A stretch of 64,000 nt of DNA, from assembly GCA_001600635.1 (NCBI GenBank), contig BCKL01000008.1:777770-841769 (forward strand). Direction: 5' to 3'. The notes below the pieces were generated by a model. It searched no databases and was not told the DNA's origin. It saw only the letters and a list, made by a program, of their open reading frames with translations. Of this stretch, positions 44,609-55,853 are shown piece after piece. This stretch comes from Leucosporidium creatinivorum (taxonomy: Eukaryota; Basidiomycota; Microbotryomycetes; Leucosporidiales; Leucosporidiaceae). Every line of letters begins with the position of its first letter. The first letter of the stretch is position 1. Made by a program: the position numbers and the translations under genes.

Positions 44609-44949
44609 GGTTATAGACGCCGTCGAGGGGGACGAGCGTTCGGGCTTGAGTTTGATGGGCGGTTGCATAGCGATATCGGGTCGGGTCTTGTTTCGTATAG
44701 GGTCAAGCAGTAGGGATCTACAGGCAGTTGGGATGGGTGGGACTTCGTTGGGCTTAGCAGCAGCAGCATTGGATTGAGGGGCACATTTCGGTCGGCGATC
44801 GTTGGAAATGAAAGGGCTCCTATTTTGTAACGCATCTCTCTTCGCTGTTCGAGTCAAGAGAGAACAGCAAACAAATCAGATTCGGACAGCACTTCTATAT
44901 ACTCTAGGCCGAGCAAAATGAGCGGCGAGCTAACTCGCCGAGCCCGAAT
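44609..44949. other. Convergent spacer
   Basis: The region lies between two genes ending towards each other and holds their 3' ends. No conserved frame, repeat or RNA gene is visible. Confidence 0.5.
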
Positions 44950-46122
44950 CTAATCAACGCCGAGCTCGTCCACGTTGTCCCCTCCTTCAGCCTCCGCCTT
45001 AGTCTGCGCCGGCTCAGGCTCCTCCTCCTTCTCGGCAGACTTGTCATCCTCCTTGGCGGGAGTAGCGGCATCTTGCTCGAGCGTGAAGGTGACGATGAGG
45101 TAGGTCGTAGATCCATCGCGGGAGCGGCAGACGAACGAGACGGGTTGACCATCCCTGCGAGTGGCGCAGAGTCAACTCGAGTTGACTTCCACCGCACACC
45201 ACGCTACTCACCAGTACTTGGCCAGCGGAAAGCTCAGCCCAATCGGCAGCTTGAGCGCGAGGGCATTGAAGTCGATGAAGCCGTTAGCAAAGTCAGCCTT
45301 GACGACATGCTCCGGTGTGAGCTTGAGCCCTGCACGGTTCTTTGCGTCTCCGAGGAAGGCCTTGCGCTTGTCGGGTCGGCCTTCGAGCTCGGGGTGGGAG
45401 GAAAGTAGGGGAGTGAGGTCCTCGGCGACGGGGCTGGGGATGGTGGGAGTGAAGGAGGAGGAGGGGGTGCTGCTGGTGATGGATGTGTAGTTCATGGTGG
45501 CGAGTAGGGGGCTCTGCAGGCGAGTCGAGACGCGGAAAAGTCAGTACGAGGAGGAACGCCGAGAAGCGAGCGAAACGCACAAGAACGTAAGGCTGGTCGG
45601 CATAGAGGTCGTGGCTAAGTGCGGGATCGAGGACTTGGCCGAAGCGGAGTACGGCGGCAGTTCCGTAGGCTGTAAAGTGGAGGATTAGCTGACCGAACGG
45701 AGGCAGAGGCCGAGAGGGAAAGAGCACTTGCGAAGATGGTCACGAATGGGCTTCTCCCAGATGTTGCCGAACAGCTACAGATACTCAGGAAAGCGTCAGC
45801 TACCCTGCGCAAGAGCTTACAGCGCCCCACGATGGCTGCGAGCATATCAGCGACTCACCACTTGATCCACCTCGACTTCCTCCTTGAACCTTCCCTCGAG
45901 CTGAATACTCCAGGTATCCCCCTCGTGGCTGAACTCGCTCGCCGGTGTGCTCTTGTTCTGCTGCCCGCTGGGCCCGCTGTAATCCTGGATCCGAACGGCG
46001 ACTGCTCCTTCGAACTGGTCCGTCGAGATGCAGAGAGCATCGCCGTTGACCGTGAGAGGCTCGAGTGAGGATAGGTTCGGTCCTGCTTTGCAGACGATTC
46101 GAGGCGCGGTAGTAGGTGACAT
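44950..46122 (-). CDS. DUF1769 (UPF0590) family protein
   Basis: A conserved fungal protein of unknown function. The diagnostic stretch is WSIQLEGRFKEEVEVDQVLF, then GNIWEKPIRDHLPYGTAAVL and the DP...DLYADQPYVLSPLL segment. A second half (FIDFNALALKLPIGLSFPLA, DGQPVSFVCRSRDGSTTYLI) follows, with an acidic tail ending VDELGVD. The intron 45670-45731 begins GCAAGT; splicing there gives DHLPYGTAA, which restores the conserved Leu-Pro, so it is a third GC-AG intron in the window. The start at 46122 (MSPTTAPRIVCKAG) is chosen because the frame upstream is low-complexity and follows an intron-like sequence. It is divergent from the GH31 gene with 253 bases between. Confidence 0.8.
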
Positions 46123-46375
46123 GCTGCAAAAGTCGAGAGAAGTCGAGGAAGGAGAGCTGTGATGACGGTCTCGCCTGCGCGATATCGCTCTTGGTGAGGG
46201 GGCTCTGCAGGCAGTGGTGTGAGCTGTAGGAGCTCTTGAGACTTGTACCAACCTATCTCTGCTCTCTCGGAGCTCGCTCTCTAGCCGAGCCCCTCTTCCA
46301 GCCGGCGCCTCGGCCGCTTCTCACCCCCACACCTTTCTGCCTCCGCCTACTCGCTTCCTTCAGCTCGTCTCGACC

Positions 46376-49300
46376 ATGCCTCGCATCTTAATCCCTACAG
46401 GATTCATTCCAGACGACTCTTCTGCTCCCAATGGTCCTGCTTTCGCCCTCCGCAACGCTCAAGACCATCGACTCGCTGTTCATCCTCTCTCTGCGACGAC
46501 CATTCGTGTAGTGCACGAGCTGCCTACCGACAAGTATCGACAGAGGACCAACGGAGGGATCGATTGGGAGGCTGCCGCTTCCGATATCGTCATACAGGTG
46601 AGCAGGCGCTGCTCTTCTGTTCTCGCACGTGGGCCGAGCTAACGTCTAGCGCTGGAACAGCACACCAGCAAGTCCAAGACGACCTTGGAGACTCCCAGCG
46701 TCAAGATAATCATCACCTACGACGGCTGTCCTCGTCTGCAGTGGTTCGCGAAGGACAGCGCCAGCCAAGTCGACTCCGAAACTCCCTTTCTCGCCGACTC
46801 GCGGTCGAGGGCTTACGCTTACGAGGCTGTTGAGGGTGGAGTGCTACATTATGTGTGCACGAAGCTTCTCGGTAGCTTCAGTGCTCGCTCTGACCTGGTT
46901 CCCCCTCAGACCGAGCGAGAGAATTACCTCCCCGTTTCGGAGGACGAGCTCAGCCACAAGGGCGCCGCTCCCTTCGTTCATGCTGAGCGTAACGAGTTCG
47001 CCTACGGCCTTGGAGAGTCTCGCGGTACTTTGGAGAAGTCGGGCAAGAAGTTTACGATGGAAGGGCGCGACGCTTTGAGCTATGATTGGGAGAATGGTGG
47101 GTCGCCGAGCTGTCCCCCGCTAAGCTCGCTGCTGACGCTCTCTCGCAGGCGACCCGCTGTACAAGGTCAATCCCTTCTATATCGTTTACAACAAGCGCCC
47201 AAATCGATGGCACGGCATCTACTACAACAGCCTCGTCGACTCGTCCTTCGATCTCGGCGCCGAAGCAGACATCCTTTGGGGTTGTTTTAGATCCTACCGC
47301 GCCAGCAGTGGACCTCTCGACTACTACGTTTTACTTGGAGACGGTACTCTCCCTTCCGTCGTCACCGCCTACGCCTCTCTCGTCTCGCCAACCCCTCCCT
47401 CTCCGAAATACCCCATCTCAGCCTCACCCTCGCTCCCTCCTCTCTCTCAATTCGGCTACCTCAGCTCCTCCCTCTCCCTCGCGGCCGACCCAAAAGCTCA
47501 AGAAGCCATCATCAACTTCCTCCGTACCTCAAAGAAGAAGGGATTCCCCGTCGACGGCCTTTACCTCTCCTCGGGCTGGTGCCAAGACGAGACGACCAAC
47601 AATCGACACTACTTCGCCTGGAACCGTCAACGCTACCCCGACCCTCGCGAATTCGCACATACGGTTGAGCAAGAGCTGCAAGTCCAGCTCATCGTCAACG
47701 TCAAGCCGTGGCTTCTCGAGACTCATCCGATGCTCGAAAGCGCCGAGCAGGTTGGAGCTTTTGTCAAGGCGGCGGAGGACGCGAGGGGCGATGATACGAG
47801 ATCGAGTGAGAACGGGAGTCAGAAGGATTGGGTGTGGGGAGCTGGGTTCGGATCGCACGAGCTCGGGCGGTACTTCGACTTTTGTGAGTTGCTCGCAAGA
47901 GCGCCGAAGCCCAGGGTCAAGCAAAAGGCGCTAACGCTCCACTTCCACAGCTTCTCGCGCCGGCTCCGACTGGTGGAAGCAGGCGACCACCGAGCACTTA
48001 CTCGACAATGGCTTGACGGGCGTCTGGTGCGTTTCGCCTTCCTCCCGCTGAGCGCGCTCCGCCGAGCTCTCGCCGTCGAGATCTCGCGCCTCTTCTACGC
48101 CTTCTCCTGAGACTCTGCTCTTCATTCTCACAGGATCGACAATAACGAGATGGCCGGCATGGTCGACGGCGACGCCACCTTCCAAGGCCAGGTCGGCATC
48201 GCTAATGCCTCGGTCGGATCGGCGACTGTGCTCGACAATGTTGAGAAGCGCATGGGCTGGCGAGGAGGTACTACGACCGTCGGCAGTGTGGGAAAGGCTG
48301 TACAGACGATGGGCATGGCTCGTGTCAGTACCTGCTTCCCGCCCCTCTCCTGCCCGAGCTCGGCGCTGACAGCCCTCTCCTCTCCGCTTCAACAGGCGAC
48401 CTACGAAGCTCTCCTTGCCGCTCGTCCTCAATACCGGCCTGTAATCGTTTCTCGCAGCGGAGTACCTGGCATTCAAGCCTACGCGCACGCTACATGGAGC
48501 GGCGACAACTCGACGACTTGGAAAGCGCTCAAGTGGGGAACGAAGATGACTCTTTCGGTCGGCATGTCGTTCGGTCCAGGGCTCTACGGTCATGATATTG
48601 TGAGCTGCTCCCCCTCTGTGCTCTTGTGTACGACGGCGCGCTGACTCGCCTTCGCAGGGGGGCTTCGCCGGCAAGCACCATCCCTCGCCCGAGCTTCTCG
48701 TCCGCTGGTGCCAAAATGTATCCGCTCTTCACTCTGAAGGAGGCGGCTTGTAGTGCACCTAATCTCTCTCTTTGGTGCCTCACTGATCAAGTCTCCCTCA
48801 CCCTCTTGTTCCTCTCCTCCCACCGCCCTCGGCGCCTTCATTTGCCGTTTGACAGGGCGCCTGGCACTCTCGCTTCACCGTACACTCGTGGAAGGAGGTC
48901 TCCACTACCCTTTGGATGTACGACGACGTCCCCGGCATCAGCGACATCCTCCGCAAGGTCCTCGGCTTTCGCTACAGGCTCGCTCCCACCTTCTACTCGC
49001 TGTACATCACTCACTACCATCGTCGAGGCTGGCCGCTCCTCAAAGTGAGTTGTTGTTATCGTCATCGGCTCTTTCCGCAGCCTGCTGACCTGCATCTGCG
49101 CCTCTAGCCCCTCCTTTGGCACCATTCGGTCGACCCCTCGACGCTCAAGATGGACGAGGATTTCCTGTTCGGCTCGCACGTTCTTGTCGCTTCGGTCACC
49201 AATAAGGGAGCTACTTACAAGACGGTCTACCTTCCCTCGCAAGCCAATGATGGCGAGAAGAACCTTCAGTGGTGCGAGCTTGACACGGGCATCTGGCACT

Positions 49301-49826
49301 CGACGAGCGGGGAAGCTCGATTTATAGAGCTAGGTGAGTCCAGCGCCGCTCGCCTAGCGTCGAAAAGAGTTCTGATTCTCTCGGCTCACTGCTTCTAGAT
49401 GCACCTCTTGCTCGCACGCCTGTTCTCGTTCGCGGCGGCGGCATCCTCGTGCTCGGCGGTCGCTGCACTTCCAACATCTACGACGGCATAGGCTCGCGCA
49501 TGGTCCTCATCTTCCCCTCGCCCTCCAACTCCACCTCTGGCCTCACAGGTAGCTTCACTCTCATCGAAGACGACGGCCGAATGAACGACCATCTCGAGAA
49601 GGGCGCCTGCACCGAGCTGGAGCTCCGTTTTGCTGTCGAGGGTGCTGAAGTGAAGGTTTGGTGGGAGCTCATACATGGTGGGTATTGTTTGCCATATCAG
49701 GAGATCGGATGGGAGCTGCCAAAAGGTGATACGAGGAGGTTTGTCGCCGGCAAGGGAATGCAGTCGCGGCGAGAGAAGGCCGAGGGCGGGGAGCGGTTTT
49801 CGATAGTTGCGCCAAGGATTGTGTAG
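46376..49826 (+). CDS. Glycoside hydrolase family 31 (alpha-glucosidase-like)
   Basis: A retaining alpha-glycosidase. The N-terminal domain has the GH31 pattern FAYGLGESRGTLEKSGKKFT and DPLYKVNPFYIVYNKRPNRW. In the barrel, LTGVWIDNNEM holds the catalytic nucleophile Asp, and RSGVPGIQAYAHATWSGDN holds the acid/base Asp. FGPGLYGHDIGGF and RWCQNGAWHSRFTVH complete the active site. The C-terminal beta domains follow, ending FSIVAPRIV. Length is roughly 850-900 residues. The start MPRILIPTGFIPDDSSAPN shows no signal peptide, so a cytosolic enzyme is likely, unlike acid alpha-glucosidases and ER glucosidase II. The natural substrate (maltooligosaccharide, xyloside or other) cannot be told. Ten or so short introns are present. 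Confidence 0.9.
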
Positions 49827-50185
49827 CGTGCAAGTCTACCTCAGTCCTCATTAGGACAAGTGGCGCATAGAGCTTCTGCTTCCGCCTTGTGAGTTTCTGG
49901 GTTTCGTCTCTCGCTTGCCTTTGGTGACTGCTTTGAAGCTCGGAGGCTGCTCGGCATCCACATTGAGAGGTATAGAAGGTAGCCAAAGACTGATAGTGAA
50001 GCATAAAAGTCCGAGCCACTTCTAGGCTCTCTCTTGTTCCGCTACAGCTGCTGAGAGAATCTCAAAGACGGCTCGAGTATCGCCGAGCTTGGGGTCCTTC
50101 GCTGCTAGCCTCTTCTTCGACAAGTTGACCTCGGTCTCTCGGCACTAACAGTTCCAATGCTATCAAACCCTCATCTCAACATGTC
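49827..50185. other. Convergent spacer, GH31 / paralog A
   Basis: The 359 bases hold the 3' ends of the two genes. No gene, repeat or RNA structure is visible. Confidence 0.5.
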
Positions 50186-51270
50186 TCAGGCCCACCTCGC
50201 CCTTAACTGCTCCTGCGTAACGCCGCTCCTCGCTTGCTGCCTAGACGAGAGCGAGGGGAGGTGTTGGTGACGAAGGGAGTGGGCGGTATAGATGGTCAGG
50301 CCTTGCGTGACATCTGTCGTGATACCCTTCTTGGTGAGAACCTGCCGCGTGAGGAATGTTAGCGTTAGATTCGGATGCCGACTCGACGACGAGCGGAGTG
50401 GTCGCCCAACCACACTCTGTGAGGCTTTACTTTGATGACATCGTTGGCCATCACAGCAAGCTGGGACCAAAATAGACTGGTCAGCATCTCACGCTTGAGA
50501 CTGATCTGTCTAATACCCAGCTTTTGCCCGGCCTAGCAGACCGCCGAGCGCTGCTACGACACACCGTGATCAGTTGTCGCTTGTGCAGGTTTGTCAACCC
50601 GTGTTGATACGCGAGCCACACGGCAGCACACTTGCGCAGAGAATCGTGATCGAAGTTGTGCGACTTGCGGGTCGATACGAAAGTGAGTCGACGGGCAAAG
50701 TATCGGATCCCCTCGTGGATGGCGTCCACTGAGGTCCGGGGTCAGCTTGAGGCGCAAGAAAAAGTTGAGCAAGTTGGACTCACAGCAATTCAGCTGGATC
50801 CTTGTATGGTGCTTCATCCAATACGATTCCTCACGCCAGCTCGAGTTCTCAACCAAGGTTGCGAAGGTAAAATCGTGTTGGCGGGCGCGCCAGACGTTGA
50901 CTGACATGTCACCCTCCAGACTACGAAGGATCAGAGCGTCCAGCGCAGCCGCCCCCATGCCTGGGCTTGGATGCTGTAGCTCCTTTGCCCGCGACACGTA
51001 CTCCAAGATCGTTACGTCGGTGCCGAGCGACGCGGCGGCGAGTGCCTCCTCCTGGTCGGGGTCGAAGTGCCCGGAGGTGACGAATAACGGGGTGGGAGTA
51101 CTACTGCGAGTACTCTGCTTGCTCCACAGTCGAGCGAACGCCTGATGATTGGTCAAGAGCTCGAGCCGCTGCTCTGCGCCGAGGAGCGCAATCGGAGTAG
51201 CATTAGGGAGCAAGAGCGGGATGGTCCACTGGTGTTCCTTGCTGATGGCGTCTTGGAGGAAGGCCTCCAT
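50186..51270 (-). CDS. Paralog A of an unrecognised fungal family
   Basis: Four exons: 51270-50784, 50728-50565, a 30-nt exon 50460-50431, and 50341-50186. The protein has roughly 285 residues, starts MEAFLQDAISKEHQWTIPLL and ends LSSRQQARSGVTQEQLRARW-A. I recognise no domain. It has no signal peptide or membrane segment and is probably mostly helical. Family features shared with B and C are AI..HxWTLxxLLP near the start, an LxCxxAI...ARRL segment, CAxVWLA, LxKxQ, the micro-exon LAVMANDVIK, and the C-terminal SLxxRHxPSLxSR...RARWA. This copy looks intact. Just upstream lies a copied last exon of NOC4. The 13-mer GGCACTGAGTCGA before its start also occurs before paralog C. Function unknown. 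Confidence 0.75.
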
Positions 51271-52644
51271 GATTTGGTGTGATGAGAAGAGCAGGAAAGC
51301 GGCAGCGCGCTCGACTCAGTGCCGCGGACTTTGAGACCTTGCTTCGTTCGGCGTCCAATCTCGGCGTTGCTTGGATCCATACTTAGGCATGCAGTGCTCC
51401 ATTGCCTATCTGTAATTAGCACCTCAAACCGCTGCCTGCTTTCACCTCGCCTCCACTCTCTCCTCTCCGCTTCCCTCCTCCGCACCGCGCAGCCCGCGCC
51501 TTTCCCTCCCCGTCGAACGCTCCACCACTCCCTCACTAGCCACCTCCTACAAGATACTCTCCTTTTCCTTCGCCAGTACCTTCTCAACGACCTTCTCCAC
51601 CTGGATCTTGGCGTTCAGAGAGTGGAGGAAAAGGAAGAATGAGTCGCCGATGGGTTGGCGCTTGGGCACTGGGGCTATGGCGGGAGCGGTGAGGAAGGTG
51701 CAGGAGGTTCCGGAGAGGAACATCTGTCGAGTTTGAGCTATCACTCGCTCGTTCTGTGCGCTGTAGCGAGCCCTGCAGAGGGAGTAGCGAAAATCAGCAT
51801 CTCGGTTCGGCGCTCGCTGAGATCTTTCCGAACCCGACAGCAGCCTTTCCTAACTGCAGACAGCGCTCAGACGAGAGCAAATTACAACTAGACTCACTTG
51901 ACTTGCCCAGATCTGCCGAGCAGCCTACAAAACCCTCAAACGCTCGTAGTCAGGCAGGACAGCTCCTCGGCTCCGACAGCATTCCTTCGGTCGAGCGCTT
52001 CGGGGCCTTCGCCGTTGTGTCAAGTGTCCAGTTGCAGCTCACTGGCGGTAGAACTGGCGCACGGGCCGAGGCGGAGCGTTTGGGGGTGCAGCGCAGGAGC
52101 GGATCTCCTACAAGGGCGATTCCCGAGCATAAGCTGGCCCTTAATGGTCCAGTGTACTTTCTTCGAATGGAGGAAAGGCGGTGGAGGTCAAGCGACGACC
52201 TTGAGAGGTGCGAGATGCTGAGGTGACGACGTGCTGAGGGAGAGCTTGCTTGAGCGAACAGTGCAGCGAGCTCCAGCAGGGCTGTACTCACTGTGCAGAT
52301 CACATCCCTCCTCGATGGAGCAGCAGTCATTCCTCGGTCGAGTCGACAGAAGACGAAGTGAGCGGGAGGAGAGAGAAAGACGCCAGGCGATCCGAGTGCT
52401 ACTTGAGGTCGAGTGCAGAGGGATCGAGGGAGCAGGTGAGTGTTGTAATATCTCTGGGAGACTCCCACCCAGCTGCCGTAGCTGGCTGTAGACGATCTCC
52501 GCTTCTTTAAGCCTGCGGAGCCATCGCCGAGCTCATTCGCTTGCTCAGCTTCGCGGAAGATGCGTTGCTCTAGTCTTCTTGCTACACTCATCCTCTTCTG
52601 ACTGTCTAACAAGACCTAGCAATACTTAGGTACCTCCCTCCATC
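51271..52644. other. Region between paralogs A and B
   Basis: The left part holds the paralog A upstream sequence and the NOC4 tail copy (51547-51723). The rest (51750-52612) has an open minus-strand frame of 220 codons starting MSVARRLEQRIFREAEQ, with a competing frame containing EAEIVYSQLRQLGGSLPEIL. Either could be a small intron-bearing gene, but I recognise neither and cannot place splice sites with confidence. Confidence 0.35.
51547..51723 (-). pseudogene. Duplicated last-exon fragment of NOC4
   Basis: The frame 51723-51550 (after an intact CAG acceptor) encodes a protein very like the true NOC4 last exon: APVPKRQPIGDSFF, LHSLNA..QVEKVVEKVL are shared almost residue for residue. It ends earlier, at a TAG (51547-51549). 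No earlier NOC4 exon is present upstream. It sits 276 bases before the start of paralog A, matching the 268 bases between the real NOC4 stop and paralog C. It is a by-product of the duplication that made the paralog and is presumably not functional. Confidence 0.8.
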
Positions 52645-53704
52645 TCACGCCCACCTCGCCCTCAATTCCCCCTCCGAAACGCCGCTCCTCTCCTGCTGCC
52701 TCGAAGTGAGCGAGGGGACGTGTCGATGGCCAAGGGATTGCGAGGAAACAATGGGAGGGCCATGAGAGTGAGAAGCATCCTCTTTCAGTCCGTTTTTGGT
52801 AAGAAACTAGCAAGCGAGGGTGGGTGGTCGGTCAGCCCAAGATTGGGCGCAGAGGCTCGAGGACGCAGCTTGGTCGCAGGTTGAACTCGGTGAAGACTTA
52901 CTTTGTCGACCTCGTTGGTGATGAGCGCAAGCTATAGATGGGGCGGATGTGGGAACACAGAAGACCAAGGTCAGCGCGGCGTTCACAGCAAATCAAAGCC
53001 AGCTCTATCATCACCGAGATTTCAGCACTGACCTTGAGAACCTGCCATTTAGTCAGATTGCCGAGTCCTCGCACGTTATGAGCAAGCCAGACGGCAGCGC
53101 ATTCCTCCATCGTCTTCTCGTCGTGCTTGAGCCCGAGATCCGTCGGCGCCGTTGCGAGTCGCCGAGCGACGGTTCTGACCTTGTCGAAGATGGTCATCTC
53201 TGGGACAAGGCAGAGACGTCAGCAGTGCATTGAGTTGGTTCAAACGGAGTACTCACTGCAGTCAAGCCGCTCGACTACCCTGCCCGAGTTCGTGTGCGTC
53301 GAGTCATTCAGCAGCGCCGAAAGGGGGATGCGCTCCGAGGTCAACTTGCCCTCCCACATCTTCTGCACAGCGGTGTCCACCCTATGCAAAGTGCCCTCAT
53401 CAACTGCATCGATGTGGGTTGGGTCGCCGGCGATGAGAAGCTCTCCTGCAGCCCAGATGTGCAGCCCGAGACCTAACCGAGCTCCATTCTCGGGGTCGAC
53501 CTGCGAGTGGAACTCCTCCGTCATGCTGGGAATGGCCAGTTCGAAGTATTTGTCCCTCCATAGTTTGGAAAACTTGTCGAGATCTTTCAGCACGTCGATA
53601 CGGTGCTGTCGCTTGTCGTACGGGGGTGTAGGCCGATCGTTCGGGACGAGCTTCTGTAGCGTCCAGCGGTGCTTCCGTATAGCGGCCTCGATGGCTGCTT
53701 CCAT
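52645..53704 (-). CDS. Paralog B of the unrecognised family
   Basis: Four exons: 53704-53257, 53199-53033, a 30-nt exon 52931-52902, and 52806-52645. The protein starts MEAAIEAAIRKHRWTLQKLV and has roughly 265 residues. Intron positions and phases equal those of A: after the first base of the codon behind the conserved Cys, then phase 0 on both sides of the micro-exon LALITNEVDK. The second exon carries VRTVARRLATAP and CAAVWLAHNVRGLGNLTKWQ. The end, SLGHRHVPSLTSRQQERSGV then RARWA, is the best conserved part. It looks intact. It stands in tandem with A and just downstream of CLF1 on the same strand. Function unknown. Confidence 0.75.
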
Positions 53705-53899
53705 GATTGGAGCGAAGTGTAGAGTGTGAAGAAGAGAGCGAAGCGGAAAGGGCGGGAGTCAAGGCGGGGAGCAGCACAGCACCGCGGATTTGCAGCACTG
53801 CTCGGCGTTTCACCGCTTTGGCGCTCGCTTCGGCCGGTCATCGCGTCCAGAATCTCCGATTTGATACAGCATATTCAATTTTCCACACCGCACACCTCT

Positions 53900-55763
53900 T
53901 TACTCCTCGTCGCCCTCTGCTTCCTCCTCATCGCTCTCCTCCTCCTCGGACGACTCCTCAGCCGGCGCAGGAGCAGCGAGCGCAGCCTTCTTCTTCCAGT
54001 CGGCGGCGAGCTGGAGGAATTTGAGCGAGGCAGGGTTGGCGCCGGCCGTCTCGTCGTCGGCGAAGAGCATGTCGTAGTCTATTTGTGTGAAGCGAGGGAG
54101 ACGAGTCAGTCAACGAACAAAGGGAGAGACTGAGCGAGTGAGCCAGGGAACAGAGGAAGAGCAACGTACACTCCTCCATCATGGAAGCGTCGCCGTCGAC
54201 CTTGCGCATCTTCTTGACGACGCGAGGCAGCATGGCCTCGACCTTGGCCAGAGTGGTGGCATCTCCCTCGGCCGACTCGAGCGCCTTCCAGGCTTCGAGG
54301 AGAACGACGCGCTGTGGTGGGAAGGCAAAGTGCGAAGGGTCAGCTCTCGCGCTCGAGGGAGTGAGGGAAAACCGGCAACGACTCACCTCCTCCTTGAGAC
54401 CCTTCTTCCTGAGGTCGGCGTATCCCCTCTCGAACACCTTCCTCGCCTTCTCTAACCCATCCTCCTTGGCCTTCTGCGCCGCCTCCTCATCGACCTCGAC
54501 CGGCTCCTTCTCGACCTTCTCCGCCTCCTGATCCTCCTCCTCCTCCTCTTCCTCCTCTCCACCACCCCTAATCGCCTCCTCCTCGGCCCTCCCCGCATTA
54601 GCCTCAAACTGAGCATACGAGACCCAGACCTTAACATGACTCGTCCTCCTCAACAACCTCTCGTACAGCTCCCTGACCCGACTGTACTCCTCCTCCTCAA
54701 ACTCGAAATCGATCCACGACTTCCAGATCAACTCGGGCATGTCCATCGAGGGTTGGTTGACTGCGAGCTCGTAGATTGCGCGCGCGCGGTCCGTGTCTTG
54801 CAGGATGGATTCGAGCTCGGTGAACTTGATCCAGGCGGAAGCGTTCGAGGCGTCGTACTGTTGGAGTGGAGATGGAGAGGTCAGCGCCAAGCGAAAGAGG
54901 AGAGCGAGATGCGGGAGTGGAGAACACTCACCTCCAACCACTTTTGGTACAACTGACGACAACGATCAAACTCGCGAAGGTTGAGCTCGAGGTCAATGTA
55001 CTTCTTGAAGAGCTGTTGGTGTCGGCGATCAAAATCTCGGTCAGCTCTGCTCCCGCCTCGCTCCTCGCCCGTCCCAGCAAGGACAACTCACCTTCTCCTT
55101 CGGCGCCATCCCAATAGCCGTTCCCAACACTTTCCTCGCCGCCTCCAAATCGAGTTGGCGGACCTCGAACTCGGCAAACTGGATCCAGACTTTGGCAAAG
55201 GTGAAGCGCTTGTGAGGGACGAGCTTGAGGCAGGCTTTGTAGATCTCGCGCGCGCGGGTGAGGTCCTGCAGTGGTTGGGCGAGGTTGGGTCAATGGAGAA
55301 AGAAGAGGAGGGAAGAAGGGTCAGCGAGCGCTCGGCGAAGGAAGAAAGAGGGAGAGGGCCCAAAAACGCACCTTCGTTTCCATCTCCTCAAACAAGGCAT
55401 AATTCAACCACGTAAAGATATACCTCCTCCAATGCCTCTTCTCCTCACTCGGCGGCACCTGCGCCACACTTCTCTCATACACCTCCCTCACCCTCCCCAG
55501 TGCCTCCTTGCCCTGCTGCTCTCCAACTTCTTTCGCACTCCTATACGCATCCTCCTCCAACCGGGCGTAATCGAACCATACGTCGTAGTTGCGTGACTCG
55601 TGCGTCAGCTCCTCCTCGTATTGGATCCGACGCTTGCCCAGGACGGTCGATTCGATGCCCGAGCGATCGCCGAATTGCTTTTCGAAATTGGTGTAGGAGG
55701 CGTAGAGTTGGGTGGAGCGGGAACGGGGGAGACGGTCGAGGGCGAACTGTGTTGGCGTGTCAA

Positions 55764-55853
<90 letters not shown>

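Noticed and set aside
51950-52612. A 220-codon minus-strand gene between paralogs A and B
   Set aside because: Two frames compete, no family is recognised and splice sites are unclear; kept only as a note on the spacer.
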